This document shows positions 14,642 to 21,520 of a stretch of 55,602 nt of DNA, piece by piece. Every line of letters begins with the position of its first letter. Position 1 is the first letter of the stretch. This stretch comes from UBA2283 sp041658955 (GTDB taxonomy: Bacteria; Patescibacteriota; Microgenomatia; UBA12405). The notes beneath the pieces are model-generated. The model was not told the DNA's origin. It did no database searches and was given only the letters and a program-made list of their open reading frames with translations. A program made the translations under genes and the position numbers. The stretch spans positions 1 through 55,602 of the forward strand of contig JBAZZE010000006.1 in NCBI GenBank assembly GCA_041658955.1, in the 5' to 3' direction.

Positions 14642-15588
14642 GAAGATAAAGAAGGAAGGTCACAATTTTGATTATTTTGATGAAGTGAGGGTGGGGAGAG
14701 ATGATCGGGAGTAACTAGGTTTTGGAAGCACTTGACGAGGTGTTGACACTGATAAAAGAAATCAGTGCGACTTAAAAATGAGGCGGAAATATATAAAATA
14801 CTAATCATTAGTAGATTTGAGAGTAGAACGGACTTAATTGCCAGCTTTTTTTTACCAACTAATATTTTGATACGCTCTGATTGAGCGGAAAAATGACTTA
14901 GTCGATAGTTTTCTGGTTGAAATGATTCTTGGATTTTAATGAGAGCTGAAATAAGGGAATCAGGATTTGAGCTGGAAACTTGAGAGTGGGCGTCACAGCC
15001 GATTTCAACTAGAGTGTAATATTGACCAAAGAACCAGCCTTTGCCGGGAAAGTAGGGGGTGATATAAGAGATAAAATCTATAAATAGATTTTTGAGCGGG
15101 TCAAAAGAGTGACAGTGAGACTTTTCATGATTGATGATCGAAAGAAGTTCTTCTGCCGTTGAGATCGTAATTACTTTATTTGATAGGTAAATACCTGGTC
15201 TAAAAAAACCAGCTGTAAAAACAATGGCCTCACGTGAATTGAAAACGTTATACTGTAAATTCGTTTTGGTGATATTTAGTGAGTTAAGATATTTGGCAGT
15301 GCTCTTGGCTTGCTTAAACAGGCGGAATATCCCTGACAAAACCAGTGCTAGTAAATATGTCCAGAGTATTCCGGCGCTGAATTGGGTTAAAAAATCCTGA
15401 TGATTAATTAAAGAAGTGAATGAATCTTTATGAAGAATAAAAGCATCAAATAGATAGATGAACTGCATGGTAAAGCCAGAATAAATTTTCTGACTAAAAA
15501 TCGCCAAAGTAGAAAGGTAGGTCGTGCCGACTAAGATAATGAGTATAAAAGTTAGTTGGCGATAGAAATTGACGGTAGTCGATTTCAT
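14638..15588 (-). CDS. BlaR1-like M56 membrane metalloprotease
   Basis: 316 residues. Membrane helices flank a cytoplasmic zinc-protease domain with HEKSH (NHEKSHCHSFDP), the HExxH of M56 enzymes, and a downstream VEIGCDAHS that fits the third-ligand region. Unlike BlaR1 there is no penicillin-binding sensor domain at the C-terminus; a final helix is followed by a short tail. It overlaps the repressor gene by 4 nt, so the pair is a protease-repressor unit as in bla/mec systems. I infer that it cleaves the adjacent repressor on a copper or envelope-stress signal. Its stop lies just past the promoter for the next gene. Confidence 0.85.
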   Translation of the reverse strand: MKSTTVNFYRQLTFILIILVGTTYLSTLAIFSQKIYSGFTMQFIYLFDAFILHKDSFTSLINHQDFLTQFSAGILWTYLLALVLSGIFRLFKQAKSTAKYLNSLNITKTNLQYNVFNSREAIVFTAGFFRPGIYLSNKVITISTAEELLSIINHEKSHCHSFDPLKNLFIDFISYITPYFPGKGWFFGQYYTLVEIGCDAHSQVSSSNPDSLISALIKIQESFQPENYRLSHFSAQSERIKILVGKKKLAIKSVLLSNLLMISILYISASFLSRTDFFYQCQHLVKCFQNLVTPDHLSPPSLHQNNQNCDLPSLSS

Positions 15589-15947
15589 TTTTTGTTGAGA
15601 TAGTTTTTAAGAAGCTCAAGGTCTTCCTGATTTGATTTTAGAGAATCTACAAATTGGGAGATGGCAAGGGAGCCATAGGAATTTACAAGCCCATTATAAA
15701 TACCAGAGAGATTTGACTTGACGAAATCTTCACGACAGTGACAAGGGGCGTAAAGAAAGGCTTTACCAGCAAGTTTTCGACAGGCAAAGTTTTTATCAGT
15801 TAACCGCTTAAGGATGGTCATAACAGTGGTGTAAGCGTAGTCCCCTTTTAAAAGATTATTCACCTCTTGTGGTTTAAGGGGATTCTCTGAGTTCCAAAGA
15901 ATTTCCATTACTTGCTGTTCGAGTGGCCCTAGCATGTCGGTTTTCAT
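15585..15947 (-). CDS. BlaI/CopY-family transcriptional repressor
   Basis: 120 residues from the preferred ATG at 15947. The N-terminal winged helix (LGPLEQQVMEILWNSENPLKPQEV ... YAYTTVMTILKRLTDK) is typical of the BlaI/MecI/CopY family, which binds TACA/TGTA palindromes as a dimer. After the wing it carries APCHCRED, a CxC motif absent from BlaI and reminiscent of the Cys-based Cu(I) site of CopY. An in-frame upstream start at 15983 lies in the -35 box, so it is rejected. Operator site 7 touches the start codon, showing autoregulation. It is the likely regulator of all eight operators. Confidence 0.9.
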   Translation of the reverse strand: MKTDMLGPLEQQVMEILWNSENPLKPQEVNNLLKGDYAYTTVMTILKRLTDKNFACRKLAGKAFLYAPCHCREDFVKSNLSGIYNGLVNSYGSLAISQFVDSLKSNQEDLELLKNYLNKK

Positions 15948-15983
15948 ACTACTGAGTGTAGTAGATGTAAAACTGATTGTCAA
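15947..15983 (-). promoter_or_regulatory. Promoter with operator site 7, repressor autoregulation
   Basis: Minus strand: TTGACA (15978-15983), 17-bp spacer, TACACT (15955-15960), 7 nt to the ATG. The operator TACTACTGAGTGTAGTA (15947-15963) covers the -10 and touches the start codon. It shares the 5-nt centre (NGAGT) with site 6. Confidence 0.78.
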
Positions 15984-15988
15984 GCCGA

Positions 15989-16540
15989 CTAAATTTGCTT
16001 AACTGAGTGGAGATATTGGAGAATCGCGGCAACGCTACGTCCTTCGCGAATTTTACCTTCGAGACACATCTTTTTAACCTCTTCAACCGGATACCAGGTG
16101 GGAACTATTTTTTCATCGGCCTCAAGTGACAGGTGTCCAAGATCAACAAATTGGGTAGCAACTATATAGTAGAGATCCCAGTAAACAGTGGGGCCACCAC
16201 TGGTGGAAACGGTAAATAGTTTAGGGTTGGTGAGCTCGTAGCCACATTCTTCACGAGATTCTTTAGCACCGGCAGTAATAATTTGATCATCTAGATCTGA
16301 AGAATCTTTAATTAAATCCCATTCATGATTAGTATCACGGACTTTACCTCCAGGAAGCCGATAATCAGCACCAATATCGAGTCTTATTTCCTGATTTAAT
16401 AAAATTTGATTGGTATTTAAATTATGGAGAATAATGCGAGTACCAGGAGGTCGAGTGGCAATCTCGAGTTTTTTACCACTTGGCGATAATTTAGTAATTA
16501 CTCGGATGATAGATCCTTCAAAGATTACGGTTTCAGCCAT
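15989..16540 (-). CDS. NUDIX hydrolase
   Basis: 183 residues. The Nudix box is present but interrupted: LPGGKVRD, a roughly 20-residue insertion, then AGAKESREECGYEL, which holds the REExG core. Nudix enzymes hydrolyse nucleoside diphosphates linked to another group. The substrate is unknown. The start is supported by TATAAT 5 nt upstream. It is divergent from the SGNH gene with only 39 bp between them. Confidence 0.85.
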   Translation of the reverse strand: MAETVIFEGSIIRVITKLSPSGKKLEIATRPPGTRIILHNLNTNQILLNQEIRLDIGADYRLPGGKVRDTNHEWDLIKDSSDLDDQIITAGAKESREECGYELTNPKLFTVSTSGGPTVYWDLYYIVATQFVDLGHLSLEADEKIVPTWYPVEEVKKMCLEGKIREGRSVAAILQYLHSVKQI

Positions 16541-16579
16541 AGTCGATTATAACCTTATTAAAATAATATAAAATATGGG
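16541..16579. promoter_or_regulatory. 39-bp divergent promoter gap
   Basis: Minus-strand TATAAT (16546-16551) is 5 nt before the Nudix ATG; plus-strand TAAAAT (16569-16574) is 5 nt before the GTG at 16580. Two back-to-back leaderless promoters leave no room for 5' UTRs. Confidence 0.55.
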
Positions 16580-17287
16580 GTGGATAAAATAAAAACTGCC
16601 CTAGAAAAAAAAGAAAAATACTGGATTACATTTGTAGGTGATTCCATAACCAGTACGGAATGGGTGCATCCAAACTGGAGAGAAATTGTGGAATATGTAC
16701 TGAAGAATGAGCTGAGTAAAGTTATGAGCGATTGGAAAAAACCATCATGGGGAATAAGGTGTTTTAACTGGGGACTAGATGGGAGTACATCGACTGATAT
16801 AGTTGAAAGGTTTGTGGAAATTACTCAAATGAAACCTGACTTAATGATAGTAATGATCGGGGCCAATGACCCACCACTGGGGGTAGATATCCCAACCCAT
16901 CAAAAAAATATTGAAAAGATTATTGAAGAGGCTAAGGATAAGAACATTGAATTGGCACTGTGTACAAACAATAATCCCTGGAACGAAGAATCGAGCAACC
17001 AATATCGACCTTATGCTGAAGCAGATAGAGAGATCTCTGGAACAAAACTAGTGGACATGTTCAAAGAGTCAGAAAATTTTCCCAAAGAGAGAATCTATAC
17101 TTTTGTCTCCGAGGCAGATATTCCTGAGGAAAATATTAAAAAAGGAGATAAGGACTTTTGGCATCCAAACCAATTAGGAAATGCATACATAGCTCAAGTT
17201 ATTCTTAAAGAAATTTTTGGAATTGAATTTGATCCAGAGAAATATACTGAAACAAATACGGCTGGTTATAAATATCCGGAATATTAA
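16580..17287 (+). CDS. SGNH/GDSL-type hydrolase
   Basis: 235 residues with the family blocks FVGDSIT (catalytic Ser), a glycine block (NWGLDGSTSTD), GANDPP (block III Asn) and DFWHPNQLGNAYIA (catalytic Asp-x-x-His). No signal peptide. These enzymes hydrolyse esters of lipids or sugars. It starts with GTG; no upstream ATG fits, and a -10 lies 5 nt before it. The 3' end overlaps the second BlaI-like gene by 4 nt, tail to tail. Confidence 0.88.
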   Translation: MDKIKTALEKKEKYWITFVGDSITSTEWVHPNWREIVEYVLKNELSKVMSDWKKPSWGIRCFNWGLDGSTSTDIVERFVEITQMKPDLMIVMIGANDPPLGVDIPTHQKNIEKIIEEAKDKNIELALCTNNNPWNEESSNQYRPYAEADREISGTKLVDMFKESENFPKERIYTFVSEADIPEENIKKGDKDFWHPNQLGNAYIAQVILKEIFGIEFDPEKYTETNTAGYKYPEY

Positions 17288-17640
17288 GACTTAGCTTTTT
17301 GGGTTTTGGACATGCGGTGGAAAGAGGCGGCAACTTCGTCACCATAGCTATCAAATAATCTTTCAAAGAGATCATCGAGACAGCCACAGGCATAGGAGGA
17401 CTTGTCCTGAACTGGGGAGTAGAAAAAGACATTCCCCTTCTGTTTGCGGACGACTAATTTTTTATCGTACATCCTTTTAAGTACAGTAGTAATAGTAGTA
17501 TAGGCATGACTATTACCAAGAGTTTTGACGATTTGAGATGGCTTAAGGGCGATGGTGCTACACCAGAGAGTATCCATAATCTTTTGCTCGAGTCCACCAA
17601 GCATTTTACACTTGGCATTACAGTTACAATCGCAGCTCAT
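17284..17640 (-). CDS. Second BlaI/CopY-family repressor with N-terminal Cys cluster
   Basis: 118 residues. The winged helix is clear (LGGLEQKIMDTLWCSTIALKPSQIV, AYTTITTVLKRMYDKKLVVR). Two oddities point to metal sensing: the N-terminus MSCDCNCNAKCK has four cysteines in a C-x-C-x-C-x3-C pattern, and after the wing there is YACGCLDD, a second CxC at the place where the first repressor has CHC. There is no adjacent protease gene, so it probably senses metal directly. Its operator (site 8) is a GAC/GTC variant, which suggests partly separate specificity. Confidence 0.87.
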   Translation of the reverse strand: MSCDCNCNAKCKMLGGLEQKIMDTLWCSTIALKPSQIVKTLGNSHAYTTITTVLKRMYDKKLVVRKQKGNVFFYSPVQDKSSYACGCLDDLFERLFDSYGDEVAASFHRMSKTQKAKS

Positions 17641-17645
17641 AGCTC

Positions 17646-17671
17646 ATTATACTACGACGCATGTCGCTACT
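17646..17671 (-). promoter_or_regulatory. Operator site 8 variant and -10 of the second repressor gene
   Basis: Minus-strand TATAAT (17646-17651) is 5 nt before the start codon. TACGACGCATGTCGCTA (17653-17669) forms a GAC-GCAT-GTC palindrome related to the TACTAC-N4-GTAGTA family but with different inner bases. Confidence 0.5.
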
Positions 17672-17698
17672 GAAACTAGGCTGAAAATGATCATCGGT

Positions 17699-17704
17699 TA
17701 TACT
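17699..17704 (+). promoter_or_regulatory. -10 element of the phosphomannose isomerase gene
   Basis: TATACT, 9 nt before the ATG at 17714. Confidence 0.4.
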
Positions 17705-17713
17705 TAGATAGCT

Positions 17714-18874
17714 ATGACAAATCACCGAAGACCATATTTGGTAATCCCAAAACTAATAAAACAAAATACCTGGGGCGGTGAATATATCGCATCCGAAAAA
17801 GGAATTGAGTTACTTTCCGAGAGACAAATAAAACTCGGGCAGAGCTATGAACTTTTTTCGGGGACAAAATTGGCATTAACAAATGAGAGTAAACAATATG
17901 AAATTGGATTTCCTGATAGAGACAGTATCGATAGCGAATTGTCACCAATTATTTCTGAGTCACTGACTCTTTCGGAATTGATTGACGAAAGTCCTGAAAA
18001 GACATTGGGTAAAGAAATTCTTATAAATGGAAAAGTAATGACTCTCCTACTAAAATTGACCCAAGCCAAAGGAAACTCTTTTCAATTACATATTAAACCG
18101 GGAATAGCTGATCCGAGATGGCTGTCAAAATCAGAAACTTGGTATTTTTTCGAAAAAGGAACGGTGACTTGTGGTATTGCCGAAGGAATTTCAATCAAAG
18201 ACTACCAAGACGCATGTGTACTGATTGATCAAAAAATGAAGGAAATCAGCCTTCTAGTGGTTGGCCAGAAACTGTTAATTGATGAGGCTAGAATAAAGGC
18301 AAGTGAACTAATAAAAGAAATCAATCCTTGGCAGTTTGTACAAACTAAAAACGCAGTGGAAGGAGAAATATTTGATATGAGTCGTGGAGGAATTCACCAC
18401 TCATGGGAAGAAGATCCAACAAACAACAAGGGGAATATTTTATATGAAATCCAGCAGGACCGAATGGATCCAGTATCAACTATAAGAGCCTTTGATCAGG
18501 GTAAAATTGATGATGAAGGAAAAATTAGGGAAATAAATATTGACGATTATTTTAAATACCTAGATGTTAGTAGTGAGGTAAACATGGGTGATTTTTCTGG
18601 TAAAAAAAATGGAGAAAATAATGTATTTACAACGAAAGATTACGCCATGGATAAAATCGAGTTCGAAAATAAAATAAAAGATTCGACGGAAGAATCTTTT
18701 TGTCACTACTATGTGAAATCTGGTAAGGTAAAAGTGGAAACTGACGAAGGATGGGTAATAGTAGAAAAAGGGTGGAGTTGTTTTGTACCAGCAGAGGTGG
18801 CTAATGAGGTTCACCTAGAAAGTTTAGTTGGGGGAACAATCCTACTAAAAACATATGTCCCAAAAGTTAACTGA
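17714..18874 (+). CDS. manA: Mannose-6-phosphate isomerase, class I-like
   Basis: 386 residues, a cupin-fold zinc enzyme that interconverts mannose-6-P and fructose-6-P, feeding GDP-mannose and envelope sugars. Visible features are KQNTWGGEYIA near the N-terminus, SFQLHIKPG with the metal-binding QxH, and a C-terminal cupin (GKVKVETDEGWVIVEKGWSCFVPA). The sequence is divergent, so another cupin sugar isomerase is possible. The end overlaps the ECF sigma factor gene by 20 nt, suggesting co-transcription. Confidence 0.78.
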   Translation: MTNHRRPYLVIPKLIKQNTWGGEYIASEKGIELLSERQIKLGQSYELFSGTKLALTNESKQYEIGFPDRDSIDSELSPIISESLTLSELIDESPEKTLGKEILINGKVMTLLLKLTQAKGNSFQLHIKPGIADPRWLSKSETWYFFEKGTVTCGIAEGISIKDYQDACVLIDQKMKEISLLVVGQKLLIDEARIKASELIKEINPWQFVQTKNAVEGEIFDMSRGGIHHSWEEDPTNNKGNILYEIQQDRMDPVSTIRAFDQGKIDDEGKIREINIDDYFKYLDVSSEVNMGDFSGKKNGENNVFTTKDYAMDKIEFENKIKDSTEESFCHYYVKSGKVKVETDEGWVIVEKGWSCFVPAEVANEVHLESLVGGTILLKTYVPKVN

Positions 18875-19394
18875 CGAAGAGATTGTTGAAAGGGTTAAAA
18901 AAGGTAAAAGTGAGTTGTATGGAATGATCGTGGAAAAATACCAAGTACCGCTGTTGAGATACGTTAGAAGAGTAATTAACCAAGCCGAGGAAGAGGTGGA
19001 AGATATAGTACAGGAGGTATTCATAAAGGGTTATGAAAACATCCAAAGTTTTGATCGTTCTAAAAAGTTTAGTAGCTGGATATACCGAATTGCTCACAAC
19101 GTCTGTATAGATTTTTTTCGCAAAAAGAAACCAGTGAATACAGCAATTGAAGATAGTGAAGAATTATTTGAATCTGGGGAAAAATTAATTGAGGAAATGG
19201 CAATAGAGAAAGAAGAAAAAAGGGCAGTAATTATGGCAGTCGAACAACTCGAGTTAAAATATAGGGAGGTGGTATTACTCTATTATTTTGAAGAAAAAAG
19301 CTATGATGAGATAAGTGATATTTTGCATATGAATACTTCAAATGTAGGGGTATTATTACTGCGAGCTAGAGAGAAACTTAAGACATTATTATGA
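18855..19394 (+). CDS. ECF-type RNA polymerase sigma factor
   Basis: 179 residues with sigma region 2 (EDIVQEVFIKGYENIQ...FSSWIYRIAHNVCIDFFRKKK) and region 4 (LELKYREVVLLYYFEEKSYDEISDIL then SNVGVLLLRAREKLK), the two domains of extracytoplasmic-function sigma factors. It overlaps the upstream isomerase by 20 nt and the downstream membrane protein by 4 nt. Such close coupling usually means the downstream gene encodes its anti-sigma factor. The trigger and regulon are unknown. Confidence 0.92.
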   Translation: MSQKLTDEEIVERVKKGKSELYGMIVEKYQVPLLRYVRRVINQAEEEVEDIVQEVFIKGYENIQSFDRSKKFSSWIYRIAHNVCIDFFRKKKPVNTAIEDSEELFESGEKLIEEMAIEKEEKRAVIMAVEQLELKYREVVLLYYFEEKSYDEISDILHMNTSNVGVLLLRAREKLKTLL

Positions 19395-19792
19395 AAAAAA
19401 ATATTCAAAAGGAAATACTTAAAAAAATAGAAAAAGGGGAACTTCGGATGAAGCCAAAATGGCAATTTGAAGCGAAAGAAAAAGGTACCAAAGGAGTGCT
19501 TTTGGGAATATTAATTTTGGCGGCAATAGCAATTAGTGCGGTCACATTTTTTATAAAAGAATACGAACCATGGTCACTTTGGGAACTGGGAGAAGTGGGT
19601 AAACAAATAGTGATTGAGGACTTTCCTTATGGTTGGTTTTTGGGAGGGATATTGTTAGTAGTCGGATCGACAATCATAATTAAAAACGTGGGCGAAAACT
19701 ACAAAAAGACCAATAGAGAAATTTGGCTGGTGACCATGGGAGCTACAGTAGTAATTACTGCAGCTGTTTGGATTATCAAAGGATTATTTTAG
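19391..19792 (+). CDS. Small membrane protein, possible anti-sigma factor
   Basis: 133 residues: a charged cytoplasmic head of about 30 residues, then three hydrophobic segments (LGILILAAIAISAVTFFI, WFLGGILLVVGSTIII, TMGATVVITAAVWII). No recognised domain and no zinc-binding anti-sigma motif. The 4-nt overlap with the sigma factor gene makes a role in holding the sigma factor at the membrane the simplest guess. Its 3' end overlaps the opposite lipoprotein gene by 9 nt. Confidence 0.65.
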   Translation: MKKNIQKEILKKIEKGELRMKPKWQFEAKEKGTKGVLLGILILAAIAISAVTFFIKEYEPWSLWELGEVGKQIVIEDFPYGWFLGGILLVVGSTIIIKNVGENYKKTNREIWLVTMGATVVITAAVWIIKGLF

Positions 19793-20047
19793 TTCAGAAT
19801 CGAGCCTGGAAAATTCCTGATCAATAGAAGCATCGCTGTCTGATTCCATCTGGAGAAGGAGCTGTTCATCGGAAAGAGTTGATGGATCAGATGTGGGTGA
19901 AGCAGATGTGGTCTCAGGTGTAGAGGTAACGCTCGGATCAGATCCATTCTGAACATCAACTCTCAGCTTGTCCGAGGTGGAACAAGCCGAGAGAAGGATT
20001 GAAGAGACTGATAAGAAAACGGTGGTGAGAATAATTTTTTTGGTCAT
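19784..20047 (-). CDS. Small lipoprotein
   Basis: 87 residues. Signal peptide MTKKIILTTVFLSVSSILLS followed by the lipobox LLSAC, so it should be lipidated at Cys-22. The mature part is a low-complexity Ser/Thr/Pro/Asp linker and an acidic C-terminus (DSDASIDQEFSRLDSELK). Function unknown. It lies 22 nt after the secreted coiled protein and may be its partner. Confidence 0.75.
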   Translation of the reverse strand: MTKKIILTTVFLSVSSILLSACSTSDKLRVDVQNGSDPSVTSTPETTSASPTSDPSTLSDEQLLLQMESDSDASIDQEFSRLDSELK

Positions 20048-20069
20048 GTAATTATTTTACGCTAGCGAA

Positions 20070-20732
20070 TTATTTAGCCTTAACGACAAGTCGCAAATCA
20101 GCTACTAAGAATTGACGAATAGCTTTGAGATCTTCGTTAATTTTTTTAGCCTGAGTGCGAAGGTCGTTTAGTAGGGATTTTGGCTCACTAGCAGTGGCGA
20201 TGGCTTTGATAGAAACTTCATATTTGGCAACATCAGCTTTAAAAGTAGCCCAAAGAGTTTTTTGTTCTTCAGAACTAAGAGAAGTTTGAGCTTTGATCAG
20301 GTCCTGATTACTAGGAAATTTGACTAATTTTTGAGTAATGCGCTCGCCTATTAACTTCTGGTATCTCTCAAGAGCAGTAGCTCGAACTGTAAAGCTTCGC
20401 AAAAGACCATTTTGACTAGTGGTTAGCAAACGACGATGGAGAGTAATACGATCTTGAGTGATAGTCCCCTTTAAACCTTGACGTAAATCTTTAGATTCTT
20501 CCTTAATTTCCTGACGATTTTCTTTGACATCATCACGGATTTCTTTACGATTTAATTGAAATTGACGGAAAAAACCTTGTTTGGGAGTGACAGTGGCAGA
20601 TGCAGCTGCGGTGACAGTAGGACTGGTAGAGGTGATAGCCACAGTTGTATTGAGAGACACTTCAGCATGAGCTGGAAATGGAAAAAATAATGCGGCAAAA
20701 AATGCGAGAGGTATTAGATTGGTTTTTTTCAT
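20070..20732 (-). CDS. Secreted helical protein, unknown function
   Basis: 220 residues with a clean signal peptide (LIPLAFFAALFFPFPAHA). The mature protein is helical and charged: a repeat-like stretch RKEIRDDVKENRQEIKEESKD suggests a coiled coil, followed by a longer helical domain. No recognised family. It is followed by the lipoprotein gene on the same strand, so both probably work in the envelope. Confidence 0.72.
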   Translation of the reverse strand: MKKTNLIPLAFFAALFFPFPAHAEVSLNTTVAITSTSPTVTAAASATVTPKQGFFRQFQLNRKEIRDDVKENRQEIKEESKDLRQGLKGTITQDRITLHRRLLTTSQNGLLRSFTVRATALERYQKLIGERITQKLVKFPSNQDLIKAQTSLSSEEQKTLWATFKADVAKYEVSIKAIATASEPKSLLNDLRTQAKKINEDLKAIRQFLVADLRLVVKAK

Positions 20733-20780
20733 AATTTATTAAAAAATAACTTGGTTAACTATTGATACGCAAAGTGGATA

Positions 20781-20786
20781 TAAAAT
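20781..20786 (+). promoter_or_regulatory. -10 element of the nucleosidase-like gene
   Basis: TAAAAT, 7 nt before the ATG at 20794. Confidence 0.4.
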
Positions 20787-20793
20787 ATTACAA

Positions 20794-21462
20794 ATGAAAA
20801 TAAATAAATATAAAACAATCTTTTTGGTGGCGATGGGATTTGAGGTGGAAAATATATTTGGAGTAAACGAATTTAAGAAGGTTGAAGATAAGACTGCATT
20901 TGAAATATATGAGAAAGGAAACATGGCAGTGATAAAAACTGGAGTTTCAAAAACTTTAGCAGCAGCAGGAACGCAATGGGCAGTAGATAATTTTGAAACT
21001 GAGAGATGGGTTAATGTGGGATTGTGTGGTTCGCTAAACGAAAAATTTGATTTTGGAGAAGTGGTGGCTGTAAGCGAGTGTAGATTTCACGATCTAGATG
21101 TTCGAGGGCTGACTAAAGAATGCAAGATTGGACAGATTTCTCCGGAAATGGAATATAAATACAAGCTGACGACTGAGTTGGTTTCAGATTTAAACCAAGG
21201 GAAGTGTATTACTGGAGATTTGTTTGTGACTGATAGATCGAAGTTCAAAGAAATAATGGATGAATACTCCCCTGACTTGGTGGAAATGGAATTGACAGCA
21301 ATTGCTCAAGTAATGTACGTAAATGAACAAATTCAAAAATTATCCAGTTTGAAGGTTATTTCTGATAAGGCTAATGATAATGCGGGAAATGATTTTGATA
21401 ATATCGAAGAAAAATTGTTTGAAAAAATCAGGAAAATAATTGCTGAAATAACGCTGAATTGA
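20794..21462 (+). CDS. Nucleoside phosphorylase-family protein, MTA/SAH nucleosidase-like
   Basis: 222 residues with PNP/UDP-family features: VNVGLCGSLNEKFDFGEVVAVSE (phosphate/ribose loop of MTAN-type enzymes), TGDLFVTD, a DLVEMELTAIAQV segment with the V-E-M-E ribose-binding motif, and VISDKANDNA with the catalytic Asp. Such enzymes split the glycosidic bond of purine nucleosides such as methylthioadenosine. The length is slightly short of the usual 230. Exact substrate uncertain. Confidence 0.83.
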   Translation: MKINKYKTIFLVAMGFEVENIFGVNEFKKVEDKTAFEIYEKGNMAVIKTGVSKTLAAAGTQWAVDNFETERWVNVGLCGSLNEKFDFGEVVAVSECRFHDLDVRGLTKECKIGQISPEMEYKYKLTTELVSDLNQGKCITGDLFVTDRSKFKEIMDEYSPDLVEMELTAIAQVMYVNEQIQKLSSLKVISDKANDNAGNDFDNIEEKLFEKIRKIIAEITLN

Positions 21463-21520
21463 GACACAAAGATCGCAATTATCCAATTGATTTTGAACTC
21501 TTCAAGTGGTTCACTTAACC

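Noticed and set aside
15948..15983. Upstream start of the repressor gene
   Set aside because: These codons fall within the -35, -10 and operator; the ATG at 15947 fits the family start.
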